A stretch of 64,000 bases of DNA from Tigriopus japonicus (lineage: Eukaryota > Arthropoda > Copepoda > Harpacticoida > Harpacticidae), in contig CM021315.1 in the NCBI GenBank assembly GCA_010645155.1, positions 11,579,723-11,643,722 of the forward strand, given 5' to 3'. The notes beneath the pieces are model-generated. The model did no database searches, was not told the origin of the DNA, and saw only the letters and a list, made by a program, of their open reading frames with translations. Below are positions 33,261 to 44,944 of this stretch, in pieces. The stretch's first letter is position 1. The number at the start of each line of letters is the position of its first letter. The translations under genes were made by a program, and so were the position numbers.

Positions 33261-33531
33261 AATGGATGAGTGTAATCGAACGAATACAGCTGTGGATTCT
33301 GGGGACAAAATGACTAGGGATGGGTCAGAACTAGGTTCTGACATTTTACAGGTTCAGTTTGCTACGTGAGGAACAAATTCTTATTTGAATTGATTGTCAA
33401 AATGAAGAAAACGAGTTGGGCTAACGAATTTTGATTAAATTTTATGGAGGGTGAGTCTCGACTCCGACGCATCCCTAGCCATTTTGGCCCTAGAATCCCC
33501 AGCTGAATTCGTTCGATTACACTTATCCATT
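33261..33531. repeat. Inverted repeat with ~60-bp arms inside the second LINE
   Basis: Left arm 33261-33322 (GGATGAGTGTAATCGAACG...) and right arm 33469-33531 are reverse complements with a few changes. The inner ends TAGGGATGGGTCAGA and its counterpart could be hAT-like termini. It separates LINE remnants on both sides (LARRNCSEW and LARRNFKAIQ). Confidence 0.65.
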
Positions 33532-34956
33532 GGCGAGGAGGAACTTTAAGGCTATACAACGCTCAGAGTTGGAGGTTGCTCTTCGGAATTGGCCATGGGG
33601 ACAAGTATACAGCATGAAAGATGTGAACAAAATCAACAACTTCGTCGTAGATGGAATCAGTTTTGCACTTGACGAGGTTGCACCAATTAAGGTCATTAGG
33701 GTGAGAAAGGGGCGTGGCCTATATCTCTCTTCAGATACACTGAGGGCCATGGAATGCAGGGATCATGCAAACGGAAATGAGTACCGCCGTCTTCATAACA
33801 AAGTGTCCTCAACGGTCAAGAGTGACAGAATTCGGACAAACTTGGCCAAACTTAAGAAAGCAAACAACGACCCGAGAATTCGGTGGGAGCTTGCAAACTC
33901 AGCAATGGGGAAGTTACGTAATTCGCTTCCAGAGTCATTGTTAAGAAATGGAACAACAACGCGAGACAATGCTGACACTGCTGAAGTAATGAATTCCTTC
34001 TATGTACATCGAAAAGACGTCCAATTTGTGGACCAATCTCGCCCCAAACTTAAACCACATTCTCAAAGTTGGTTGGCCAAAATCTTCTTCACGATTCTGC
34101 TTTTCATTTACCAATGCGGGCGGGATTGCTGGGATTGTTGCAGCTTTGGGAATATCAGATGCCCTTGGCATGGATGAGATTCCAATTTCTGTCCTAAAAA
34201 AAGGAGTGGAGGTCTTGTCCTCACCCATTACTCACCTAGTGAATATGTCGCTAGCCTCTGGAATGGTTCCCAGTGGTTTTAAGACTAGGCGCTTGTTCCC
34301 AGACACAAGGGAAAGGGCAAGAACCCATCCGATCCGGCCTCCTACCGTCCAGTTTCAATCCTCCCTGCCCTCTCCAAGATTCTCGAACGAGTGGTTAAAG
34401 CAGACTTGGAGGCCCATCTTACAAAATTGAATGCGCTTCCCAACTCTCAATATGTATTTCAGCCTGGTCAGTCATCCACAACTGCGTTGGCCACATCACA
34501 CGCCAAATGGATACAAGGGAGCCAGCAAGGAAACTTTGTAGGAATATTGGCTTTCAATCTTTCCTGTGCTTTTGATACTGTTGACAAAGCCCAACTGCTT
34601 CCCAAGCTCGAGGTCTTGGGCAGCACAGGCACGGCTCTATCCTTGATCCACTGCTGTTTCTCGTTCTCATGGCAGATATGCCATACTGTGTTGGGATTGG
34701 TGAGGATGATACCATCAGTTATGCTGATGACACGACTATTTGGGTAATAGGGGAGGATATTGACTCTATCCTATCAAGAAGATATTGGACGTGAAAGCCA
34801 CTGACTTTTCTCAATTTGCAAGTGAACGTGGTCTTGTGTTGAATGCAGCCAAGACTCAACTCATGATTGTTTGATAGCAAACTCACCACAAAACCTCATG
34901 ACAATGCCATGACCAAAGCTGTGAGACAACGTGCTTCCCTAGTCCATAGACTAACC

Positions 34957-35359
34957 CAGGGGTGTGCAAACCCTGGCCGCGGGCCAAATGTGCCCCCCCA
35001 GCTGATTTCGCGTGGCCCGCGAGCGGATCTGTCATTTTCAATAGACTGTGGCACACAGTTGCGATAGGTAGATTGTAGAATTTTATACTAGAAATTATTT
35101 TCCGTTTTGGATGGTGTGGCCCGCGAGCGTCAACGGTCCGGCCAATTTGGTGTTGGAAATAGATGTTGAGCGACAGACGAGTGTAGAACTACTACTGTTT
35201 ATTCATGAAAGTGCAATATTTATAGTTGATAGGGGTAACACATATGAGCAAGTAACAATCTCACTTATCGGAATAAAGTCAACTCATTCAGTGCAACCTT
35301 TCAAGTGAAATTACATATCTAACATTTGGCCCACTGCTAAATAAGTTTGCACACACCTG
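34957..35359. mobile_element. hAT-type MITE in the second LINE
   Basis: Ends CAGGGGTGTGCAAACC and GTTTGCACACACCTG are inverted, and the flanking duplication GACTAACC is perfect (34949-34956 and 35360-35367). It contains GGCCCGCGAGCG-type GC-rich repeats near both ends, as in many CAGGGGT hAT MITEs. 403 bp, non-coding. Confidence 0.9.
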
Positions 35360-36129
35360 GACTAACCCACCATCTACCGAGAGGGGCATATCTCAGCCAA
35401 TTGGCAAAAAGCTTACTGATTGGCAAGCTTAGCAATGCAGTTGCTGCGGTTGCAACACCCCACCCTGAGCATAGTGGGTGTGTTCCTTCGGCTGCCCACA
35501 AGGCTGTTCAAGTTGTTATCAACGACTTAGCAAGGTCGATCACAGGAATGGGAAGGACAGACCACGTGAAAATCCCCGACCTACTAGCTAAGGCTGGACT
35601 CCCTTCATATGTCGAGCTCGCAATCAGGGCAATAGCGATGGAGGCCAGGAAAACTTACCACAGCTGTAGTGGAACAAGAGGACAGAGGAGCGTGATTGGC
35701 AAGCTGCTGTTTCCTTCTGAAAATTCATCTGAGGATCATTTTGCAACCACCCGCTCAAAGACTGCTGGTATCATCAAACAGCCCCATGATGGGTGCAACA
35801 CATTTGTAACTCATGCGTCCATATTGTGGAACAAATCGTTGGCCCTCCGGACCGCCACATCTAAGCATGCCGCAAGCAAAGCTTCCAAAGCTCTGGCAAA
35901 GGCAGCACCCCCTTGGTCAAGAAAATGACGTGCGACAAGGCTCGTAAAACCATTCCTATTCAATCTCTCCGTCATTTCTAAACCTTTGCGCTCTTATCAC
36001 TCTCATACTTCATCAAATTATTCATATTACTAATTATTGCTTATCTCAAATCCCAGCATGACGAACTAGTATATTTCCTATACTAAAATGCTAGTCCAAG
36101 GGACAAGAACAAATAAACGATCACACAGT

Positions 36130-36950
36130 CTTACAAGGATCATTTGAAGAAAAATACTTGTTATTTTTAAACACTGACTTTCTTAGCTTTTATAATTGCA
36201 ATATGTTTGATGTATAAATTACGACATAACATTCCGTTTTAACAAAGTCTGATTTGCAGATGCTTGCTTTCTATTAACCGAATTAGTTTAAAATGCATTA
36301 CTTTAATACCAAATAAAAAATTTGAAATTTAGGCCCAAACAAGTCACTTATGTTATCTTTAAAAAAATCGATATTGGGGCTTTACAAAAAGTTGCAAGAA
36401 ATACTTCCTGGGAAACAATTCATGTATTGATTCGTTTGATTAATTACGCTATTCATAATAAATCATATGATAACATCAAGCATTCTAGAAAATAGGGATG
36501 ATCTTATTCTTATATCCCATTTCAACACTATCTAATATACTGTATAAGTGACTTTGAAGTGCAAAATAAATATTTTTTCTAACATGATAATTATATTATC
36601 AATATGAATTATGATAAAACTATATCATACGAGTTTTTGATTGTTTCACAATCAATTTTCGTCATATTTTCAATTGAAGTTGATATCTCAGCCTGAATTA
36701 TTATCACTGTATGGCACATGAAAAGAATGACGAATTTTGAACTAGGGAATATATGTTAGGACGTGTTTTCAAATACACTACTGTGTATTTCTAGTTATTT
36801 CAGCATCAGCAATAATGTTTACATTTAATTTTGAGTTAGTAGTAGTTACCCTCAAATGTTTGTGGAAACTTTAATTATATTTGACTCTTTAAATCCCATT
36901 CTACAAAAGCAGATTTGTAGTTGAACATCAGTCTATGCGTACTTTTGTCT
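36130..36950. other. AT-rich stretch without recognised feature
   Basis: Very AT-rich DNA between the end of the second LINE and the minisatellite. No frame or repeat structure that I can support. Confidence 0.35.
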
Positions 36951-36957
36951 ATTAGCG

Positions 36958-37135
36958 GCCATTTTCTAACATTTTCTTCCATTTTCTGCCACTTTCTGCC
37001 ATTTTCTGCCACTTTCTGCCATTTTCTGCCATTTTCTGCCACTTTCTGCCATTTTCTGCCATTTTCTGCCATTTTCTGCCATTTTCTGCCACTTTCTGCC
37101 ATTTTCTGCCACTTGGTGGAAGAAAATGGCAGAAA
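36958..37135. repeat. 10-bp minisatellite (ATTTTCTGCC/ACTTTCTGCC)
   Basis: About 15 near-perfect 10-bp units in mixed order. The reverse complement (GGCAGAAAAT) also forms a short run at 31330-31395 and starts the hAT-like element family at 8870, so the unit recurs in this genome. Long open frames on both strands here are only translations of the repeat. Confidence 0.92.
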
Positions 37136-37344
37136 TTCATGAAAAGCCTAAAATTTGCCATCAGTGCCTGTAACATCAAGTTCAAGTGTTCCCCCTCTGA
37201 TAAACAAATTGTTAAAGTCCTTTAATCATCATCTGTATTAAACATAAGGTCGTTGTTATACAACTTAATAAGTTCTTTAAAACAATCTTTGAGATGAAAT
37301 GACTTGCTGTTAAGTTTTAAATGAGATTTATATCGTTTTTTGTT

Positions 37345-37455
37345 AACTATTCCTGATCAGCCTTCCATTCAAGGTTGCTCTATAGCGGCAAATTCTAACA
37401 AATTAATAGACCAAATGTTTTTTCGTGTTGCCTCAAACTGACTTACAGGGGAAAT
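37345..37455 (+). mobile_element. LINE-1 family, short degenerate 3' fragment
   Basis: TATTCCTGATCAGCCTTCC (PDQP region), a degraded NSLVDQ region and ACAGGGGAAATC match the LINE-1 3' end. Strongly diverged. Confidence 0.55.
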
Positions 37456-37654
37456 CATTCTCTTTCATTGGTCACACACCCGAGAAATAAACTAGAAAAA
37501 ATATCTTTTAAAAAGATATTGCATCAGTCAAAACAAGCGAGCAACGGCATGCCAAATAAACTGCGATATTATTGTTGAGTGGGTCTCAGCTGGCGAGGCC
37601 AAGTCTGCCTTCGAGTTGGCCCTGATTAGCTTCTAGACGGCCTTCAAAAAGACT

Positions 37655-38137
37655 ATGAAGGTCTGGGAAGGGTACAAGGCCACGGACGACCTGCCCAAAC
37701 TCGGCAGGCCAATGTCCACCACCCAGTTGGACACCAAGGTTTTTAATCCTGCCAAGAGATTTCAGGCCAAAGCCAAGTTCGATGTTCAAGGCGATATTCT
37801 TCGGTTGAGTTCAGTTAGACGGCAAAGTTTTCCCCCCATTTCCACCCTCAATTCGACCTACAAAGCCGAATATACATATAGTGGCAGAATGTCTGCCACC
37901 CCAAAAGGTGTTTTAAACCCTTCAACTAAACATAAGGGAAATTTTTTTCATAGAACACCTAAACGTGAACGTCATCCTGACCCTTTCGTAAAAATTTCAA
38001 AAGAATTTGTCTGTCGGTTCCGCATGGGCAGGTTCTTCCATGTCAAGATCACAGAGAGGGCACCTACGAGTACTTATGGGCTACCCGGTAGTGTCAGTGT
38101 TTTTGAGACGTTTTTGTCTTCATCATGTGAAGAGTGA
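37655..38137 (+). CDS. Unassigned 160-aa open frame
   Basis: An uninterrupted frame from Met (MKVWEGYKATDDLPKLGRP) to a TGA after SSSCEE. It is basic, rich in K, R, S, T and P, with no hydrophobic segment and no motif I recognise. The frame continues upstream in sequence that reads WVSAGEAKSAFELALISF before a stop, so it may be part of a larger decayed protein, perhaps from a mobile element. Length and amino-acid makeup are better than random for this AT-rich DNA, but nothing proves expression. No relation to the CUB genes is seen. Confidence 0.3.
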   Translation: MKVWEGYKATDDLPKLGRPMSTTQLDTKVFNPAKRFQAKAKFDVQGDILRLSSVRRQSFPPISTLNSTYKAEYTYSGRMSATPKGVLNPSTKHKGNFFHRTPKRERHPDPFVKISKEFVCRFRMGRFFHVKITERAPTSTYGLPGSVSVFETFLSSSCEE

Positions 38138-38426
38138 ACCTGATTGAAAAATGAAAACCGAAATTGAATAGTCCCTCATTTTTTACAAGTAGTGGCTGGG
38201 ACCTTACACTTTTCTCGTCTCTCAGCTTTTTTCTTCTTACTGCAAGCTTGCTGAAAGTTGACGCAGTGCTGAATCTTCAAAAAGTGATGGTAATGACGGC
38301 AAAAATTCCCCCATTCAATTACGCCTACTACAAAGTTTAATCTCTTTAGTCAACCATTACCAAAAATTTAATGAACTGCAATAAAACCATTGCAATGAAT
38401 ATCGCTACCTTAATTACTATGTACGT

Positions 38427-38432
38427 TTTATT
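38427..38432 (-). promoter_or_regulatory. Polyadenylation signal of gene C
   Basis: AATAAA on the minus strand about 80 bp downstream of the gene C stop codon, the expected place for a cleavage and polyadenylation signal. Confidence 0.5.
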
Positions 38433-38510
38433 TAGATTATGTTCATTAAAATGGTGCTTAAATGAGTATAGGACGTTTCCTTTACAAAAGGCAAGTTAAT
38501 TTAGATTGAC

Positions 38511-41500
38511 TTAGCACGGAATTTGAGAATATTGAAGGCTGTATCCACCTACGGGACCCATGGCAGTCCCCAGCATTTCACCAAATATCGTGGTCACTCG
38601 GAAAGGAGCAGAATTGCCTGAAAGAAAAAAAGTATGTGTCTGAAATAAGGGATAGAAAGCAATGTAGTTCTTAAGTGCAAAGATAAGAGTCACAATTAAA
38701 GAATACTTAAAGCTTGTTTAAAGGAAATTTAGAGGGTTTTAATTCGTCAAAAATTTGAAAACGATTTCTCCCAACAGGGTCAATTCTATCTTCAACAGGA
38801 TTCGGCTCTTCGAGCTCTTGTCAACTGGGGAACCATTAACGTGTCCGACACGCTAATACTCACGGCTATTGTGGCTTAAATTCATAATCTATGTTCGGCT
38901 CATCTTAATTTCAAATGAGTGGGAGATGGTGTTCTATCTTTTCTGACCACCTGATCTAGGACAGGGGTCGGCAACTGGTGAGCTGCGGCCCACATGTGGG
39001 CCCAAGGGTGGTATTTGGTGGGCCCAGGAGCTATGGGGAACGTCCAAAATAGTGGGCCCATAAGCCATCCATAGTACTATACTCGTGAGCCCAAAGCTCT
39101 TTGATATCCAAATTGTGGGCCAGTGAACCTGACAACGTCTGTTGGTGGGCCCTGAAAACATGTAATCAAATTTGATGGGCCTTGACCCAAAAGTGGCTGC
39201 CGACCCCTGATCTAGGGTATTACGATTCACAAATTTTGGAGTTTGCAAAATTTACACAAGTTTCTCCATATTAGCTTTACATATTTAGTGCTTCAGTTTT
39301 TGAAATTACGAGAAAGTCCGGAAGAATACGTGTCCCGTGCGCTTGAGTAGCAGGCAGTTCTTGTTCCATATCGAGTTCCATATCAATCCATCAAGATATG
39401 TACAAGTGGTAGAAGATTTTTTAATGTTAAGATGGTTGCGAACCTCGTTTTTCAAAAGGATTGTGTTGCTTATGGATCATTGAAACTTTTCTTTGTGAAA
39501 GTGATTCCACCACTGTCAGATTACCCATCATATCGATTAACACCACATATACGTTGGGAATTTCATGTATCAAGGAAACTTACAAGACAAATCAGCTTGT
39601 GTTGTCTAAACTTGACCTTGTTATCGGAGAAGTATTTGCCCAAGATTTAAAGTGCTCTTTTTGTGGACCGAGGCAATCACAGGAGCACGTGTCCATGATG
39701 TTATTGTTTTTTGTGAGTCCCAAAAAACAACAACTCCTTTCAACAAAAGCCAATCATAATGCTTTCAAAAGACCCAACTATGACAGTGGGTTACACATGA
39801 GCAATTCCGTGGCTTTGTGTTTGCCTTGAAGTTGTCAAGTACTCCCAACGCCCAAAATTAGCCCAAAAGTTGGCACCTGTGTTTCAGAAACCACACCCAC
39901 ATTTGCTTGCAACAGCATTTTGGCATGTTTGATGGGAAGAAAATTGTGACTCTATTTAAGCAAGCGTGGAAGGAGTCTAAGTACGACGAACTTGATTCAA
40001 AAGTACATCAAGACATATTTCAGAATTCAGTGTTGTTTTGGAGAAATTAAAATTGTAGAAACTATCCAATCATTCAAAGATCCAACAAGAACCAAAAAGA
40101 TTTTTGCAGGGAGCACTAGATTTCATTAGTTCTTATGGCTTTTAATGTCCTGCCATTTCAGTCAATTTTCTATTAGTATCAATGTCAATAAATGAATGTA
40201 TACAAATATTATTATTGCATTCCAAAACACTACGGAAATCGGTAGTCGTTTGTTGTGTGTTGCGGTAAATCAGGAACTTCAGCTAATAAAATATATTTTT
40301 AAACATAAGAGTAACTAAGTTTATGTGGCATTTTCAAGAAGTGAAAAGAATTTCAGCAAGGTCATGTCAAAATTTATGTCACCATTGAGAAGGGTGACAC
40401 AAATGGTGACACAAATTATGGCACAAAGGGTGACACAAAGGGTGACGCAAAATACACGAACTCCTGAGAATGCTCCTGAATTTCCGTTGAACTGAGAATT
40501 TCACTCGGGCTATAGGTCTAGGGGGGCTACCTAGGGGGCTTTGTGTACCTAAACTCCTAAATAAGAATTTTGAATCCTGGTAACGTCCATCAAAAAGTGC
40601 TATCCAAGTGTCGACCAAAAAGCACCAGATTTTCTGAACAAGGGCAACGTCTCACTTGTAGACGAAAGGTATTGCTTTGTTCTTACTGGAAATCAAAATT
40701 TTCATCGCTAGATTACCAGTCCAGAGAAATTCAGTAAGTCTTGTCTGGACAAGCAAGCTAAGTTCAAGGCTCAGTTTCTAAGGTTATGATTTCGTTGTCC
40801 GACCACTCTGCGTCATGCCAAAAATTTGCTCAAAACAGACTTCTAGATATCGTACGACCGAGTGAACCCCCATAAATCTTGAGTACGTCTCCACCTTCCC
40901 CTCACTGATTCTCGTTTCCAAGCCGTGTTGACAGGGGTATGGTCAAAAACCTATTCTTTTTTTTTAAATTACTCCATTTTCAATCACAGTCCTAAACACC
41001 TAATCTCGAATTATTTTACCCAGATCTTACAAAAATTCAATAGACATTCTTACTTATCACTGATCCAGGGATTGTGTTTTCTGCGACCGTATTTAGAACA
41101 CCTCCACAATGTGATCCACTTCCTGCAGTGGTGATCCCAAAGTGAACAACAGCGGGACAGATTGTGGCGTCAATCTGCAAGATATGTAAGCGATAAGAAT
41201 TAAGACACATGCAAGACATATATGTTTGTAAAAGACGGAACAAAGATTGTGCCTTTGATTTTTTACGTTTCTTCTCAGCGTTGAAGCAAGTGCAAAACTG
41301 ACGTTTGATAAAACCAGAAATGCAAAGACCTCAAAACGAGCTCTCATTATTCTATTTGCCCATTTTTCCAAATTACATGAATGACAATTATTATTATCAT
41401 TAATCTAAAATAGCAAAAAAGGTAATGGAAGAAAATTATTCTTTGACTTTTGAACTTATGATGACTTAATGATTCGCCCTTTTGTGGTACAAAAATTACA

Positions 41501-44500
41501 GAAAAAGGCAAGCTCATTCATACTCTGTGAGATTTGCACTGAATTTTGAGAGATCATAAAATTTGACTCAGACGTTCAAATGAGCTAAAAATCAAAATAC
41601 ATATTCTAGTGAACATAAGCAAGGTCTCATTTGCAGAAAAACGTGATTGATTTGTTCCTACTACTGGAAATCATGATTCTTTTTGTTTGCCTCCCAGTCA
41701 AGAGAAATTCAGTGTTACTAACAAATACTGATTTAGCTCATCTGAATTTCGTGCTTGAACCAATCAAGGAATCGGAAGAAAAGATTTTGATACCTTTGCC
41801 AATCGCGGAACCCCGGGAATTGCAAATGTGGCATCCAAGTAGAGATCAAACGCCGGCGATGTAGTGGATGACGCTTCGCTGTATTGAATACTACAATAAC
41901 CTGAAATGTGGAAATAAATAAAACACAAATTAGAACCCACCTAACATAAGATAAAGGACATAAGACAGAGGATGGCCGGTTCCTTGCAATTCTAGGCCCA
42001 TTTCTCTGACCACCACTATTGAAAAAATACCCGTTCATGAAGTACAAGCCTATATGTAGAACATTTTGAAAGTCCATGCATCATGATATCTATGTTTTGG
42101 CTTTTTCAATAAAATCGACGGATCCATAAGACTCCCGTTCATTTCCTCTCTCACATAATCTTTGTTCATAAGACGACTTGGCGGGTTTCACCTCCAATTT
42201 AACAGAGCTTTTCAGAAATTTATAAGTTTGATGATGAAGATCATATCCAGTGATTTGTAAACATGCCATAATTGAGATTTCTTCTTGATGGGTAAGAAGA
42301 GAGATGCCATGTAGCAAAACTCTTCGAATATGATACCGATAATTTCGATAATGATACGAATGATAATTGTGGCATAATTCATTTGTGTGGACGATAGAGC
42401 TTATGAGTCGTACTGAGTGAGTCAAGGTTGGCTATGTAATGCATGTTGGAGAAATGAATAGCTCGATCCATGAAGTTTTGGAGCGTCTCTTAAGAAGATG
42501 CATGATGAACCTCTCACGTCACGTTCAGTAAACCATATCCAAGCTTTGAACTTCCTCAATAATTGACGTATTGGAACTCACACTGACAATGTTTGGGAAA
42601 AAGGCACCAAGTTGATATGCTAACCCGAGAAATGATCCCAAACCCGTGATATTCCTTGATGTTTAAAAATCTCGAAGGGCTACAAGTTTTTGGGGTCTGA
42701 TTTGAAATCATTAAAGTTAACCAAGATAAGACAAGCTTGACTTCAATAATGACTGATCTACACGTCAAAAAAAAGTCATTGATAAAAAAATGTGACAAAT
42801 ATTTCTCGAAATATTTCATGTATAACTCATCCATAGCATTAGGTTTACCAATCATTTTAGACATTTCGGCAAATATTTGTCATAGTATTTAATAAATTAT
42901 TTGATTTGTAGACCAGCCTTAACCTGAGAAATGTAATCCAACATTACAACTTACCTTCTTCTCTACGAATGCAAGTGACATAATTTTGGTTTTGGATGAG
43001 TTGGCCGCCTTGGAAATTATAAGATTCGAATTGGCCGCTCTTGCTCGTGAAATATTGGACACAATCAGCCGGAGCCCTGGAAGGTGAGTAAGTTGCCTTA
43101 AAGAGACCATTTTTAACCTTGTTCTAATGCCAGAAATACTTGGCCAAGTTGTCACATTCGTAGTAAGTGGCTTTGATCCTAAAAGTACGCATGGCGACAG
43201 AGGTTCCATAAGTAATTGTGGCGGTCCCAGCGGATCCAGTGTCACCAGTCTCAAAATACACTATAATGAACAAAAAAATCGACTACAACTAGGGCCTATG
43301 TGTAGTCGTGAGGTACACTTAGTGGTCTTGAAAGTTATAAACACGTACTATGTTGTCCGGAGAGTGTTCCACAAGTTACGGGAGGACTAAATTGTGTAGG
43401 ACTTGTGACAGTTAAAAAATCCCCAGATGTGGCACAATTCCCATGCATCATTGCCACTGTGGACGGAGGTTGGGCAGAAACGAAATTCTCAAAGTCCAGC
43501 CTATATTGAAATGATTCAGGTTGGAGGAAAGTGTATCAATATTGAGGGTTTCAATTCGCCAGGATTAGTAACGTTGACATCAAAATATTGTGAAGGCTCA
43601 TTCTCATTTGATCGAAACTTGTTTCGCGATTGTTTGTTAAGGGGTCAGCTCATCACTGATGCTGGATTTCAACGGTAAGTTTTGACTCTAAAAAGTTCCA
43701 TTTTGAGGTGAAAGTAGGCCGTGATTGAACCGTCTTATACCCAGAAAACAAAGCAGTACGCTCTATGCCATGCTTCACCCACAGTTTTGCAAATACAGTA
43801 TTTCTTAACAATGTGACATTTTTCTTACTTCGAGCACATAAGCTTTGGCGGACTGAGTATCGATTAAGTGAGAGGACACCTTATTTGAGACCGACAGAAA
43901 TGCTCGTTTGTAGAAGAAAACATGAAAACAATCGTAAGTTATTTTTGGCTTGGTGTTGAAATACAAACTATCATTAAGAATACATTAAAAAGAAGCACTT
44001 GCCTTATTTGACAAAGATCTAAAATAGGATAACAATAACACGTTAAAGAGTAGTTCTCTTGGTTAACTTCAGAACTATGATTAGAGGCTTAACAAGTTCC
44101 TTGCTAACTTATGTTTGCCTTAAAACTTACTCTGAGATATTCTGTTAAAAGTATATGAAAGATCTTGCGATGCTGGGGCTGTACTCGGAAACTCTGGGTT
44201 CTGCAAACAATAAGAAAGGATTCATGTTGTATCAAGTAACCATTTCATTCTCATGATTCAGTTTCAGTCTTACTTACCTGTATATAAGTACAATTCTAAA
44301 ATGAAATGCATCATCATGAATATTTAGTTCATATCTTTTGGTCTGGATTTTGAATGAGAGTGATAACAGTAATGAGGCAAACATATTTCAAAAGGTACAA
44401 AAACCTAAGATAACGATCTTACAATTAAAAAAATCAAGTCAAAAGTTTCCACTTACTATGCATAAACACTTACTTGTGCAATCGTGCCGGTATTTGCCTT

Positions 44501-44944
44501 AATTTCGAATAAACAACAAGATCCAAATCCCGATGCACAATTTCCATCAACGGTTCCTCCTTGGTTGGTGCATTCACCCGAAGTCATGCAGGTGCCTTGT
44601 GTTTGACCATCCGAAAGTACAGTGCACGTTGATTGCTGAAATCGAATGAGAATAAATACCTTTCTTTCGGTCGAGAAGTCATCACATAAATCATTCAATA
44701 AGGACTAAAGTGGCGACGATGTTAGATCTTGAGTATCTTACCTCGAATGTGACGATGTTAAAGAGACTAAACAACTCTAGAAGATAGAATAATGTTTATA
44801 GATTAATCCGGGTCTACAACCGTACCATTACCAATCAGACGAGAATTTACTTCCTTGTCTTGGGCTTTTTGTCTCTTCTCCACGAGACAAAAGGACCACC
44901 ATGCCCAAAATTGCCAAGTTGGAAATCAGAGACTTTGAAACCAT
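38511..44944 (-). CDS. Gene C: secreted six-Cys plus two-CUB-domain protein, 11 exons, intact
   Basis: Exons in transcription order: 44944-44832, 44766-44742, 44635-44474, 44200-44131, 44018-44003, 43500-43349, 43260-43140, 43076-42955, 41900-41794, 41174-41054, 38617-38511. They join into 1116 nt (371 aa plus stop). The first Met opens a signal peptide (MVSKSLISNLAILGMVVLL). Exon 3 carries the whole six-Cys module (STCTVLSDGQTQGTC, then NCASGFGSCC) and the start of CUB1. Exon 4 gives NPEFPSTAP, the 16-nt exon 5 gives NLCQI, and exon 6 gives RLDFENF, GNCATSGDF and GTLSGQHM. CUB2 includes DCVQYFTSKSG, NYVTCIRREEGYCSIQY, HCGGVLN and the C-terminal GGYSLQYSQIPC. Exon 5 ends in a GC donor (minus strand, 44002-44001). 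CUB1 has only four cysteines against eight in gene B. The final exon resembles gene D more than A or B, so C and D form one subfamily. The extracellular role is unknown. Exon 2's acceptor was chosen on phase; a nearby upstream AG is the alternative. Confidence 0.87.
38962..39209. mobile_element. hAT-type MITE in gene C intron 10
   Basis: Ends CAGGGGTCGGCAACTGG and GTGGCTGCCGACCCCTG, flanked by ATCTAGGA (38954-38961) and ATCTAGGG (39210-39217). 248 bp, GC-richer than its surroundings, with repeated GTGGGCC/TGGGCCC motifs. Same general CAGGGGT class as 34957-35359. Confidence 0.87.
39220..41053. other. Remainder of gene C intron 10
   Basis: Holds a GGTGACACAAA-type short tandem repeat (about 40386-40452). 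Frames around 39460-40070 give peptides such as CSFCGPRQSQEH and FGMFDGKKIVTLFKQAW that look coding-like but broken; I cannot name a source and suspect a transposon relic. Confidence 0.35.

Larger units (their letters stand above)
32110..36120 (+). mobile_element. Second LINE family (APE-type), broken by insertions and a deletion
   Basis: Pieces of one element in order: an N-terminal part to about 32462 (EALKLFATYVRSI), an AP-endonuclease domain 32925-33240 (VVPGDFNLDAHR, RVSCLDHVFSVG, SDHYPV), a linker region at 33530-34000, and RT motifs GMDEIPISVLKKG, SYRPVSILPALSKILERV, SCAFDTVDKAQLL and SYADDTTIWV (34710-34750). A C-terminal domain follows at 35380-35928 (ITGMGRTDHVKIPDLL, ending AAPPWSRK-stop). 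The PQGS-to-YADD spacing shows an internal deletion. It differs clearly from the LINE-1 family. Inactive. Confidence 0.85.

Noticed and set aside
36875..37185. Three overlapping open frames on both strands
   Set aside because: They are translations of a 10-bp minisatellite, which stays open in several frames by chance.
39461..39829. 122-residue frame in gene C intron 10
   Set aside because: It overlaps another frame of similar quality, has no recognisable domain and no splice context; probably chance or a relic.
43505..43640. Possible extra CUB1 exon of gene C (frame with YFDVNVTNPGELKPS on the minus strand)
   Set aside because: It looks family-like, but it ends in a stop, has no usable donor, and the 16-nt microexon plus the 44131-44200 exon already complete the frame.
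43427..43678. 83-residue plus-strand frame over gene C exon 6
   Set aside because: It is antisense to the well-supported CUB exon at 43349-43500 and has no motif of its own.
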